Positions 40,403-50,950 of a stretch of DNA of 64,000 nt are shown in pieces. A model generated the notes under the pieces. The model was not told the DNA's origin. It saw nothing but the letters and a program-made list of their open reading frames with translations, and made no database searches. How positions within the stretch are numbered: the stretch's first letter is position 1; each line of letters begins with the position of its first letter. A program made the translations under genes and the position numbers. The stretch is taken from contig NW_027490092.1 of assembly GCF_050948175.1 (NCBI RefSeq), positions 1,488,001 through 1,552,000 on the forward strand, read 5' to 3'. The stretch is from Xylocopa sonorina (lineage: Eukaryota > Arthropoda > Insecta > Hymenoptera > Apidae).

Positions 40403-40692
40403 GGCAACACCCAGGCGCAACTCGCCGTCTCACTCAGGCCAAGGGCTACGACCATCGACTCGCTCGCACCCGCAGAGGTGCTCGCCGTCTCTCTCACTCC
40501 AAGGGACCTACCCTCCGTCTCACTCGCACCCGCAGAGGTGTTCGCCACCTCTCTCGCTCCAAGGGCAACACACTCTGTCCCACTCGCACCGAGGACCATG
40601 TGCGCTGTCTCGCTCCCACTCAAGGAGTCACCCACTGTCTCACTCTTACCTCCAGGGAAACTCGCCCTCTCGCTCACTCCAGGGACGTACCA
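40403..40692. repeat. 60-bp minisatellite inside LTR copy 1, about five units
   Basis: Units start at 40403, 40463, 40523, 40583 and 40643, each 60 bp. The two central ones (CTCGCACCCGCAGAGGTG, then a CTCC run and AAGGG) are closest to each other, and the outer ones are diverged. The segment is C-rich on this strand, unlike the AT-rich satellite. Because 60 is divisible by three, reading frames stay open on both strands, one of them giving a 20-residue LAPAEV-type repeat. I do not take this as evidence of a protein, since the frames begin in satellite DNA. Confidence 0.85.
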
Positions 40693-40812
40693 GGAGAATC
40701 AACCTCTACGAGATCCGACGACGGGAACCCTCACCGTACAAAGGACTCTACGATTTCACCATCCCAGATCTGCCATGCCCAAAATACTATTTCTAAGATT
40801 ATTAATTAACTT

Positions 40813-40822
40813 TATATATATA
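40813..40822 (+). promoter_or_regulatory. Candidate TATA box in LTR copy 1
   Basis: TATATATATA follows TTAATTAAC and precedes CTCCTACATTC about 480 bp into the element. It could serve as the LTR's core promoter, although alternative TATA-like strings (TTTATAACG near 40875, TTTTATATCGG near 41808) exist. No start site can be fixed from sequence alone. Confidence 0.35.
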
Positions 40823-40969
40823 CTCCTACATTCTAAGCTCTGTATTCCTAGCTCATAGAATTTACACGACACAACTTTATAACGACACAAACAACACACA
40901 TTTTACATTTAAGGCGTAATTTCTAATTTCATACTTGTACCTCTGTATTCATAAGTTGCGCTAATTAAG

Positions 40970-41115
40970 TAAGCCGCGACGCGCGAAATCGCGACCGCCT
41001 CAGCGGCACGCGCCGCTAGCCCCACCACGCAACGCCGAGACCCCACTCCGGCGTCCACTTACTCCCACCTACGTTCGCACGCGACCGAAGCGCTCCGAGA
41101 GTCGAAGAGGTCGCA
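40970..41115. other. GC-rich, CpG-dense segment in LTR copy 1
   Basis: This stretch is rich in CpG (GCCGCGACGCGCGAAATCGCG and neighbours), unlike the AT-rich satellite around the insert. It includes a perfect hairpin, AGCGGC-ACGC-GCCGCT (41002-41017), and a smaller one, CGCG-AAAT-CGCG. It may be the LTR's regulatory or leader region. The equivalent in copy 2 is about 46538-46683. Confidence 0.5.
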
Positions 41116-41132
41116 GGCGCATCTTGGGAGAC

Positions 41133-41214
41133 ACAGTCAATTACAGACAGTCAATTACAGACAGTCATGACGGACAGTCAGACACAGTCAGTCAGTACCG
41201 TCAGTACGGTACAG
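41133..41214. repeat. CAGTC-rich short tandem repeat in LTR copy 1
   Basis: ACAGTCAATTACAG is tandemly repeated, followed by variations on ACAGTCA and GTCAGTACCGTCAGTACGG. The low-complexity tract is probably non-coding. Confidence 0.75.
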
Positions 41215-41726
41215 TTCTATCTCGCCTTCGGGCACTTCTAATTCCAAGTCTCTTCCAAGTCGCGCCTTAGGGCCGTCGCGCAGCCTCGATGAGGTTCCTA
41301 GTTCTAAAGTCTTTGTTCTAATTCCTAATTCATAGTTAACCTAGTCTTAATACTTAGAAATAATTGTTCTTGTACTCTTTGATTTAGAATATACTTTATT
41401 ATTTTTCTACCACATCAAGTTCTAGTTCATTCCAACTCCATTTCTAAATTCAATTTTATTTTAATACAAATTCTTCCAAGTTCGTAACAACTTGAGTGTT
41501 TACAAACGAACTCTTCGCGCCGGGAGGAAGAATTTAATCCATTATCTCGTGCGGAATACGTTGGTAAAACGCCAGAATTCTTCGTTCATCGAAGGACGGC
41601 GACATTCATCGCAGCTTCCACCGTCACAACGCCGATTCCAGCCAGCCGTACGCCGACTCCTCCCCCGAGAACGACCTTCGACGATCGCCACATCTGAAAG
41701 CAGAAGAGAGAAATCAGCGAAAGGTA

Positions 41727-41732
41727 AATAAA
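41727..41732 (+). terminator. Candidate polyadenylation signal AATAAA, LTR copy 1
   Basis: AATAAA lies 161 bp before the 3' end of the element, where an LTR's R region would end its transcript. This supports plus-strand orientation. It is a six-base match, so chance occurrence cannot be excluded. Confidence 0.45.
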
Positions 41733-41893
41733 ATCCTTCCTTACACGCGTTCGCGATTGTTTAAGGTGCCCGCGTCTTGCCAGAATCGACGGACCCGGTC
41801 ATACGCGTTTTATATCGGACCGAATTCGCGACTAAAAGGCTTGTGTCATTCAGCCTCCTGGGATACGAATAATTTGTTCGCCAGGACGTGACA

Positions 41894-41897
41894 GAAG
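41894..41897. other. Right target-site duplication GAAG (copy 1)
   Basis: This partner of 40327-40330 directly follows the ...GTGACA terminus and continues into CAATAGAGTTC of the interrupted monomer. Confidence 0.85.
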
Positions 41898-43286
41898 CAA
41901 TAGAGTTCTTATGCCTCTTAAATAGAGTTATCGCATCTCTTTTCTATGTTTTATGATAAGATATAATATTCATTGCCAAGTGTCTTGTATACCTCGCATA
42001 CTCCTCAAATGAATGTAAATGCGACTCTTCCTTGCTAGGAAATAGCGTTTGCAGATGTCTACGTATCGTAGCATCAGAGATCTAACGCTTCTCAAAACGC
42101 GATATCGCATCTCATTTCTATTCTCTTGATAAGATATAATATTAATTGCGAAGTGTCATGTATACCTCGCATGCGCTTCAAGTGAATGTAAATGCGACAC
42201 TTCCTTGGTAGGAAATAGCGTTTGCAGATGTCTACGTATAGAAGCAATAGTGTTCCAATGCTTCTTAAATCGCGATATCGAATCTCATTTCTATCTATCC
42301 TGATAAGATATAATATTCATTGCGAAGTGTCACGTATACCTCGTATTCCTTTCAAAAGAATGCAAATGCGACACTTCCTTCCTAGGAAATAGCGTTGGCA
42401 GATGTCTGCGTATCATAGCAATGGAGTTCTTATACTGCCTACAACGCGATATCGCAACTCATTTCTATGTTTCATGATAAGATATAATATTCATTGCCAA
42501 GTGTCTTGTATACCTCGTATTCCTTTCAAAGGAATGTAAATGCGACACTTCCTTGCTAGTAAATGGCGTTTGCAGATGTCTACGTATCGAAGTAATAGAC
42601 ATCAAATGCTTCATAAATCGTCATATCGCATCTCATTTCTATGTTTCATGATAGGATATAATATACATTGCGAAGTGTCACGTATATCTCGTATTCCCTT
42701 CAAAAGAATGTAAATGCGACACTTCCTTGCTAGGAAGTAGCGTTTGCAGATGTCTACGTATCGAAGCAATAGTGTTCTAATTCTTCTTAAATCGCGATAT
42801 CGCATCTCATCTCTATGTTTCATGATAAGATATAATATTCATTGTGCAGTGTTATGTATATCTCGTCTATACTTCAAATGGATGTAAATGCTTCAATTTC
42901 TTGCTAGGAAATAGCGTTTGCAGATGTCTACGTATCGAAGTAATAGACATCAAATGCTTCATAATTCGCCATATCGGATCTCATTTCTATGTTTCATGAT
43001 AAGATATAATATTCATTGCGAAGTGTCATGTATACCTTGTATTCCTTTCAAAAGAATGTAAATGCGACACTTCCTTGCTAGGAAGTAGCGTTTGCAGATG
43101 TCTACGTATCGAAGAAATCGTGTTCTAATGCTTCTTAAATCGCCATATTACATCAGATTTCTATGTTTCATGATAAGATATAATATTCATTGTGGAGTGT
43201 TATGTATACCTCGTATTCACTTCAAAAGAATGTAAATGCGACACTTTCTTGCTAGTAAATGGCGTTTGCAGATGTCTACGTATCGA

Positions 43287-43487
43287 AGCAATAGAGTTCT
43301 AATGCTTCTTAAAACGCGATATCGCATCTCACTGCTATGTTTCATGAGAAGACATAATATTCATTATGGAGTGTTATGTATACCTCGTACTCACTTCAAA
43401 AGAATGTAAATGCGACCCTTCCATCCTAGGAAATAGCCTTTGCAGATGTCTACGTATCGTAGCAATAGAGTTCTAATGCTTCTTAAA
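43287..43487. repeat. A-type patch inside the B block (conversion-like tract)
   Basis: From GCAATAGAGTTC to CTTCTTAAA the sequence is that of the A subfamily: CACTGCTATG, GAGAAGACATAATATTC, ATTATGGAGTG, GTACTCAC, GACCCTTCCATCCTAGG, TATCGTAGCAATAG. By eye it is identical to about 25.00-25.20 kb and its duplicates. On both sides the monomers are ordinary B type (CGAAGCA before, CTTAAATAGCC after). The tract is about 200 bp and begins and ends inside monomers. Confidence 0.8.
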
Positions 43488-45894
43488 TAGCCATATCGCA
43501 TATCATTTCTATGTTTCATGATAAGGTATAATACTCATTGTGCAGTGCTATGTATATCTCGTCTATACTTCAAATGGATGTAAATGCGACACTTCCTTGC
43601 TAGGAAGTAGCGTTTGCAGATGTCTACGTATCGTAGCAATAGCGTTCTAATGCTTCTCAAAACGCGATATCGCGACTCATTTCTATGTTTCATGATAGGA
43701 TACAATATTCTTAGCGAAATGTCATCTATAGAACGTATTCACTTCAAAACAATGTGACTGTGGCACTTTCTACCTAGGAAATTACGTTTCCAGATGCCTA
43801 CGTACCGTAGCATTAGATTTCTGATGCTCCTTAAAATGCGAAATCGCATCACATTTCAATATTTTATAGTAACATATAATATTCATTGTGGAGTGTTACG
43901 TATACCTGGTATTCACTTGAAAAGAATGTAAATGCGACACTTCCTTGCTAGGAAATAGCGTTTACAGATGTCTACATATCGCAGCATTAGAGTTCTAATG
44001 CTACTCAAAACGCGATATCGCATCTCATGTTTATGTTTCTTGAAAAGGTATAATATTCATTGTGCAGTGTTATGTATATCTCGTCTATACTTCAAATGGA
44101 TGTAAATGCGACACTTCCTTGCTAGGAAATAGCGTTTGCAGATGTCTACGTATCGTGGCATTAGAGTTCTAATGCTTCTCAAAACGCGATATCGCATCTC
44201 ATTTCTATGTTTCATGATAAGATATAATATTCATTGTGGAATGTTATGTATACCTCGTATTCGTTTCAAAAGAATGTAAATGCGACACTTTCTTGCTAGG
44301 AAGTAGCGTTTGCAGATGTCTACGTATCCAAGCAATAGATTTCTAATGCTTCTTAAATCGTCATATCGCATCTCACTTCTATGTTTCATGATAAGATATA
44401 ATATTCATTGCGAAGTGTCACATATACCTCGTATTCCTTTCAAAAGAATGTAAATGCGACACTTCCTTGCTAGGAAATAGCGTTTGCAGATATCTACGTA
44501 TCGTGGCATTAGAGTTCTAATGCTTCTCAAAACGCGATATCGCATCTCATTTCTATGTTTCATGATAAGATATAATATACATTGTGCAGTGTTATGCATA
44601 TCTCGTCTATACTTCAAATGGATGTAAATGCTACAATTTCTTGCTAGGAAATAGCGTTTGCAGATGTCTACGTATCGAAGTAATAGACATCAAATGCTTC
44701 ATAAATCGCCATATAGCATCTCATCTCTATGTTTCATGATAAGATATAATATTCATTGTGGAGTGTTATGTATACCTCGTATTCACTTTAAAAGCATGTA
44801 AATGCGACACTTCCCTGCTGGGAAATAGCGTTTGCCGATGTCTACGTATCGAAGCAGTAGAGTTCTGATGCTTCTTAAATCGCCATATCGCATCTCATTT
44901 CTATGTTTCATGATAAGATGTAATATTCATTGTGCAGTGTTATGTATATCTCGTCTATACTTCAAATGGATGTAAATGCGACACTTCCTTGCTAGGAAAT
45001 AGCGTTTGCAGATGTCTACGTATCGTAGCATTAGAGTTCTAATGCTTCTTAAATCGCCATATCGCATCTCATTTCTATGTTTCATGATAAGATATAATAT
45101 TCATTGTGCAGTGTTATGTATATCTCGTCTATACTTCAAATGGATGTAAATGCGACACTTCCTTGCTAGGAAATAGCGTTTGCAGATGTCTACGTATCGT
45201 GGCATTAGAGTTCTAATGCTTCTCAAAACACGATATCGCTACTCATTACTATGCTTCATGGTAATATATAATACTCATTGTGGAGTGTTATGTATACCTC
45301 GTATTCACTTCAAATGAATGTAAATGCGACACTTCCTTGCTAGGAAATAACGTTTGCAGATGTCTACGTATCGAAGCAATAGAGTTCTAAAGCTTGTTAA
45401 TTCGCGATATCTCATCTCATTTCTATGTTTCATGATAATATATAATATTCATTGTACAGTGTTATGTATATCTCGTCTACACTTCAAATGAATGTAAATG
45501 CGACACTTCCTTGCTAGGAAATAGCGGTTGCAGATGTCTACGTATCCAAGCAATAGAATTCTAATGCTTCTCAAAACCCGATATCGCATCTGTTTTCTAT
45601 GTTTCATGATATGATATAATATTCATTGCAAAGTGCCATGATTACCACGCAGAAACTTCAAATGAATGTAAGTGCGACACTTCCTTCCTAGGAAGTAGCG
45701 TTGGCAGATGTCTACGTATCGAAGCAATTGAGTTCTAATGCTTCTTAAAACGCGATATCGTATCTCATTTTTATGTTTCATGATAAGATATAATATTCAT
45801 TGCGAAGTGTCAATTATACATCGTATTCACTACAAAAGAATGTAAATGCGACACTTCCGTGCCAGGAAATAGCGTTTGCACATGTCTACGTATC

Positions 45895-45898
45895 GAAG
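45895..45898. other. Left target-site duplication GAAG (copy 2)
   Basis: GAAG immediately before TGTGACGTCA, at the same monomer position as in copy 1. Confidence 0.85.
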
Positions 45899-45900
45899 TG

Positions 45901-45908
45901 TGACGTCA
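45901..45908. promoter_or_regulatory. TGACGTCA palindrome (CRE-type site) at the 5' end of LTR copy 2
   Basis: Same palindrome and position within the element as in copy 1; intact in both copies. Confidence 0.35.
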
Positions 45909-45970
45909 GGCGTGCCGCCTGCCACCCTCTCAACGCACCACAGCAACCACCCTCACGCGCCTGCACCACA

Positions 45971-46260
45971 GGCAACACCCAGGCGCAACTCACCGTCTCA
46001 CTCAGGCCAAGGGCTACGACCATCTACTCGCTCGCACCCGGAGAGGTGCTCGCCGTCTCTCTCACTCCAAGGGACCTACCCTCCGTCTCACTCGCACCCG
46101 CAGAGGTGTTCGCCACCTCTCTCGCTCCAAGGGCAACACACTCTGTCCCACTCGCACCAAGGACCATGTGCGCTGTCTCGCTCCCACTCAAGGAGTCACC
46201 CACTGTCTCACTCTTACCTCCAGGGAAACTCGCCCTCTCGCTCACTCCAGGGACGTACCA
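45971..46260. repeat. 60-bp minisatellite inside LTR copy 2, about five units
   Basis: Same five-unit structure as copy 1, shifted by 5,568 bp, with a few substitutions (for example CACCCGGAGAGG and CTCGCACCAAGG). Unit number is unchanged between copies. Confidence 0.85.
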
Positions 46261-46380
46261 GGAGAATCAACCTCTACGAGATCCGACGACGGGAACCCTC
46301 ACCGTACAAAGGACTCTACGATTTCACCATCCCAGATCTGCCATGCCCAAAATACTATTTCTAAGATTATTAATTAACAT

Positions 46381-46390
46381 TATATATATA
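46381..46390 (+). promoter_or_regulatory. Candidate TATA box in LTR copy 2
   Basis: Same TATATATATA as copy 1, with one substitution just upstream (AACATTATAT here, AACTTTATAT in copy 1). Confidence 0.35.
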
Positions 46391-46537
46391 CTCCTACATT
46401 CTAAGCTCTGTATTCCTAGCTCATAGAATTTACACGACACAACTTTATAACGACACAAACAACACACATTTTACATTTAAGGCGTAATTTCTAATTTCAT
46501 ACTTGTACCTCTGTATTCATAAGTTGCGCTAATTAAG

Positions 46538-46683
46538 TAAGCCGCGACGCGCGAAATCGCGACCGCCTCAGCGGCACGCGCCGCTAGCCCCACCACGCAA
46601 CGCCGAGACCCCACTCCGGCGTCCACTTACTCCCACCTACGTTCGCACGCGACCGAAGCGCTCCGAGAGTCGAAGAGGTCGCA
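46538..46683. other. GC-rich, CpG-dense segment in LTR copy 2
   Basis: This counterpart of 40970-41115 has the same hairpin and no substitution noticed, so CpG decay is not evident between copies. Confidence 0.5.
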
Positions 46684-46700
46684 GGCGCATCTTGGGAGAC

Positions 46701-46782
46701 ACAGTCAATTACAGACAGTCAATTACAGACAGTCATGACGGACAGTCAGACACAGTCAGTCAGTACCGTCAGTACGGTACAG
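46701..46782. repeat. CAGTC-rich short tandem repeat in LTR copy 2
   Basis: Same tract as copy 1, with unchanged repeat number. Confidence 0.75.
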
Positions 46783-47294
46783 TTCTATCTCGCCTTCGGG
46801 CACTTCTAATTCCAAGTCTCTTCCAAGTCGCGCCTTAGGGCCGTCGCGCAGCCTCGATGAGGTTCCTAGTTCTAAAGTCTTTGTTCTAATTCCTAATTCA
46901 TAGTTAACCTAGTCTTAATACTTAGAAATAATTGTTCTTGTACTCTTTGATTTAGAATATACTTTATTATTTTTCTACCACATCAAGTTCTAGTTCATTC
47001 CAACTCCATTTCTAAATTCAATTTTACTTTAATACAAATTCCTCCAAGTTCGTAACAACTTGAGTGTTTACAAACGAACTCTTCGCGCCGGGAGGAAGAA
47101 TTTAATCCATTATCTCGTGCGGAATACGTTGGTAAAACGCCAGAATTCTTCGTTCATCGAAGGACGGCGACATTCATCGCAGCTTCCACCGTCACAACGC
47201 CGATTCCAGCCAGCCGTACGCCGACTCCTCCCCCGAGAACGACCTTCGACGATCGCCACATCTGAAAGCAGAAGAGAGAAATCAGCGAAAGGTA

Positions 47295-47300
47295 AATAAA
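47295..47300 (+). terminator. Candidate polyadenylation signal AATAAA, LTR copy 2
   Basis: AATAAA at the same distance from the element's 3' end as in copy 1. Confidence 0.45.
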
Positions 47301-47461
47301 ATCCTTCCTTACACGCGTTCGCGATTGTTTAAGGTGCCCGCGTCTTGCCAGAATCGACGGACCCGGTCATACGCGTTTTATACCGGACCGAATTCGCGAC
47401 TAAAAGGCTTGTGTCATTCAGCCTCCTGGGATACGAATAATTTGTTCGCCAGGACGTGACA

Positions 47462-47465
47462 GAAG
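47462..47465. other. Right target-site duplication GAAG (copy 2)
   Basis: GAAG immediately after the ...GTGACA terminus, followed by CAATAGAGTTC. Confidence 0.85.
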
Positions 47466-49445
47466 CAATAGAGTTCTTATGCCTCTTAAATAGAGTTATC
47501 GCATCTCTTTTCTATGTTTTATGATAAGATATAATATTCATTGCCAAGTGTCTTGTATACCTCGCATACTCCTCAAATGAATGTAAATGCGACTCTTCCT
47601 TGCTAGGAAATAGCGTTTGCAGATGTCTACGTATCGTAGCATCAGAGATCTAACGCTTCTCAAAACGCGATATCGCATCTCATTTCTATTCTCTTGATAA
47701 GATATAATATTAATTGCGAAGTGTCATGTATACCTCGCATGCGCTTCAAGTGAATGTAAATGCGACACTTCCTTGGTAGGAAATAGCGTTTGCAGATGTC
47801 TACGTATAGAAGCAATAGTGTTCCAATGCTTCTTAAATCGCGATATCGAATCTCATTTCTATCTATCCTGATAAGATATAATATTCATTGCGAAGTGTCA
47901 CGTATACCTCGTATTCCTTTCAAAAGAATGCAAATGCGACACTTCCTTCCTAGGAAATAGCGTTGGCAGATGTCTGCGTATCATAGCAATGGAGTTCTTA
48001 TACTGCCTACAACGCGATATCGCAACTCATTTCTATGTTTCATGATAAGATATAATATTCATTGCCAAGTGTCTTGTATACCTCGTATTCCTTTCAAAGG
48101 AATGTAAATGCGACACTTCCTTGCTAGTAAATGGCGTTTGCAGATGTCTACGTATCGAAGCAGTAGAGTTCTAGTGCTTCTTAAATCGCCATATCGCATC
48201 TCATTTCAATGTTTCATGATAAGATATAATATTCATTGTGCCGTGTTATGTATATCTCGTCTATACTTCAAATGGATGTAAATGCGACACTTCCTTGGTA
48301 GGAAATAGCGTTTTCAGATATCTGCGTATCGAAGCAATAGAGTTCTAATGCTTCTTAAATAGCCATATCGCATCTCATTTCTATGTTTCATGATAAGATA
48401 TAATATTCATTGTGGAATGTTATGTATACCTCGTATTCGTTTCAAAAGAATGTAAATGCGACAATTCCTTGCTAGGAAGTAGCGTTTGCACATGTCTACG
48501 TATCGAAGCAATAATGTTCTAATTCTTCTTAAATCGCGATATCGCATCTCATCTCTATGTTTCATGATAAGATATAATATTCATTGTGCAGTGTTATGTA
48601 TATCTCGTCTATACTTCAAATGGATGTAAATGCTACAATTTCTTGCTAGGAAATAGCGTTTGCAGATGTCTACGTATCGAAGTAATAGACATCAAATGCT
48701 TCATAAATCGTCATATCGCATCTCATTTCTATGTTTCATGATAGGATATAATATACATAGCGAAGTGTCACGTATATCTCGTATTCCCTTCAAAAGAATG
48801 TAAATGCGACACTTCCTTGCTAGGAAGTAGCGTTTGCAGATGTCTACGTATCGAAGCAATAGTGTTCTAATTCTTCTTAAATCGCGATATCGCATCTCAT
48901 CTCTATGTTTCATGATAAGATATAATATTCATTGTGCAGTGTTATGTGTATCTCGTCTATACTTCAAATGGATGTAAATGCTTCAATTTCTTGCTAGGAA
49001 ATAGCGTTTGCAGATGTCTACGTATCGAAGTAATAGACATCAAATGCTTCATAATTCGCCATATCGCATCTCATTTCTATGTTTCATGATAAGATATAAT
49101 ATTCATTGTCCAGTGTTATGTATATCTCGTCTATACTTCAAATGGATGTAAATGCGACACTTCCTTGCTAGGAAATAGCGTTTGCAGATGTTGTACGTAT
49201 CGTGGCATTAGAGTTCTAATGCTTCTCAAAACACGATATCGCTACTTATTACTATGCTTCATGATAAGATATAATATTCATTGTGGAGTGTTATGTATAC
49301 CTCGTATTCACTTCAAAAGAATGTAAATGCGACACTTTCTTGCTAGTAAATGGCGTTTGCAGATGTCTACGTATCGAAGCAGTAGAGTTCTAGTGCTTCT
49401 TAAATCGCCATATCGCATCTCATTTCAATGTTTGATGATAAGATG

Positions 49446-50950
49446 TAATATTCATTGTGCAGTGTTATGTATATCTCGTCTATACTTCAAATGGATGTAA
49501 ATGCGACACTTCCTTGCTAGGAAATAGCGTTTTCAGATATCTGCGTATCGAAGCAATAGAGTTCTAATGCTTCTTAAATAGCCATATCGCATATCATTTC
49601 TATGTTTCATGATAAGGTATAATACTCATTGTGCAGTGCTATGTATATCTCGTCTATACTTCAAATGGATGTAAATGCGACACTTCCTTGCTAGGAAGTA
49701 GCGTTTGCAGATGTCTACGTATCGAAGCAATACGGATCTAATGCTTCTTAAATCGCCATATCGCTTCTCATTTCTATGTATCATGACAATATATAATATT
49801 CACTGCGAAGTGTCATGTATACCTCGCATACACTTCAAATGAATGTAAATGCGACACTTCCTTGCTAGGAAATAGAGTTTGCAGATGTCTACGTATCGAA
49901 GCAATAGACATCTAATGCTTCATAAATCGCCATATTGCATCTCATTTCTATGTTTCATGATTAGATATAATATTTATTGTGCAGTGTTATGTATACCTCG
50001 AATTCGCCTCAAAAGAATGTAAATGCGACTCTTCCTTGCTAGGAGATAGCGTTTGCAGATATTTACGTATCGAAGCAATAGTGTCCTAAAGCTTCTTAAA
50101 TCGCGATATCGCATCTCATTTCTATGTTTCATGATAAGATATAATAGTCATTGTGCAGTGTTATGAATACCTCGTATTCACCTCAAAAGAATGTAAATGC
50201 GACACTTCCTTGCTTGGAAATAGCGTTTGCAGATGTCTACGTATCGAAGCAATAGTTCTCTAATGCTTCTTAATTCACCATATCGCATCTCATATCTACG
50301 TTTCATGATAAGATATAATATTCATTGTGCAGTGTCATGTATATCTCGTCCATACTTCAAATGAATGTAAATGCGACACTTCCTTGCTGGGAAATTTCGT
50401 TTGCAGATGTCTACGTATCGTGGCATTAGTGGTCTAATGCTTCTCAAAACGCGATATCGCTTCGCATTTCTATGTTTCATGATAATATATAATATTCATT
50501 GCGAAGTGTAATGTATACCTCGCATACACATAAATGGATGTAAATGCGACACTTCCTTGCTAGGAAGTAGCGTTTGCAGATGTCTACGTATCGAATCAAT
50601 ACGGATCTAATGCTTCATAAATCGCCATATCGCATGTCAATTCTATGTTTCATGATAAGATATAATATTCATTGTGAAGTGTCACGTATACTTCGTATTC
50701 CTTTCAAAAGAATGTAAATGCGACACTCCCTTGTTAGGAAGTAGCGTTTGCAGATGTCTACCTATCGAACCAATAGTGTTCTAATGCTTCTTAAATCGCC
50801 ATATTACATCACATTTCTATGTTTCGTGATAAGATATAATATTCATTGTGGAGTGTTATGTATACCTCGTATTCACTTTAAAAGAATGTAAATGCGACAC
50901 TTCCCTGCTGGGAAATAGCGTTTGCAGATGCCTACGTATCGAAGCAATAG
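49446..50950. repeat. B-block segment, copy 1 of a 4,521-bp-spaced duplication
   Basis: This is shared with about 53967-55470. Private variants common to both include GCGTTTTCAGATATCTGCG, CAATACGGATC, GATAGCG followed by CAGATATTTACG, TTGCTTGGAAATAG and GGGAAATTTCG. The spacing is 3 bp short of 26 x 174, consistent with small indels such as ACACATAAATGG here against ACACTTAAAATGG there. Confidence 0.8.

Larger units (their letters stand above)
40331..41893 (+). mobile_element. Probable solo LTR of a retrotransposon, copy 1 (1,563 bp)
   Basis: The element starts TGTGACGTCAGG and ends CCAGGACGTGACA, giving the TG...CA ends of an LTR and a short imperfect terminal inverted repeat (TGTGACGTC against TGTCACGTC). 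It is flanked by GAAG on both sides (40327-40330 and 41894-41897). The host monomer is split into 53 bp (40278-40330) and 121 bp (41898-42018), which sum to exactly 174 with one GAAG removed, so GAAG is a true 4-bp target duplication. A TATA-like run, an AATAAA near the 3' end and the lack of any internal retroviral-type genes support a solo LTR on the plus strand. Four-base duplications are typical of insect Ty3/Gypsy elements. The alternative is a non-autonomous inverted-repeat DNA transposon. Confidence 0.72.
39739..43015. repeat. B-block duplicated segment carrying the insert, copy 1
   Basis: This matches 45307-49105. From 39739 to 42592 the offset is exactly 5,568 bp and includes the whole 1,563-bp insert. 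After 42592 the match continues at an offset of 6,090 bp because copy 2 holds three more monomers (522 bp). The left edge is where CGCATACACTTC in copy 1 faces CGTATTCACTTC in copy 2. The right edge is where GCGAAGTGTC faces GTCCAGTGTT. Confidence 0.85.
45899..47461 (+). mobile_element. Probable solo LTR, copy 2 (1,563 bp)
   Basis: This copy has the same length, termini, GAAG flanks (45895-45898 and 47462-47465) and insertion point within the monomer as the element at 40331. About ten substitutions separate the two by eye: for example a G/T change in the CATCGACTCG stretch (CATCTACTCG here), a changed base next to the TATA-like run (AACATTATAT here, AACTTTATAT in copy 1), and ATACCGG here against ATATCGG. 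It was copied with its satellite flanks, so it records satellite duplication and not a second transposition. Confidence 0.72.
45307..49105. repeat. B-block duplicated segment carrying the insert, copy 2
   Basis: This second copy of 39739-43015 has three extra monomers at about 48160-48681 that are absent from copy 1. The flanking satellite and the insert were duplicated together, so the second insert is not an independent transposition. Confidence 0.85.

Noticed and set aside
40232..40858. Open frame of 208 codons across the satellite-LTR junction (and its near-copy at 45800-46426)
   Set aside because: It starts in satellite DNA, crosses the insertion junction and is kept open by a 60-bp minisatellite. 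Overlapping frames on both strands are also open, and I recognise no domain.
41492..41731. 79-codon frame inside the LTR (copy at 47060-47299)
   Set aside because: It begins at TTG, not ATG, which is not a usual eukaryotic start. It ends at the AATAAA region and shows no recognisable domain; the basic composition reflects the local base content.
40331..41893. Inverted-repeat DNA transposon instead of an LTR
   Set aside because: The terminal inverted repeat is only about nine imperfect bases. The TG...CA ends, 4-bp duplication and AATAAA fit an LTR better. Kept as an alternative, not excluded.
45899..47461. Second independent transposition into the same site
   Set aside because: The shared satellite flanks extend far beyond the element on both sides at a constant 5,568-bp offset, so segmental duplication explains it.
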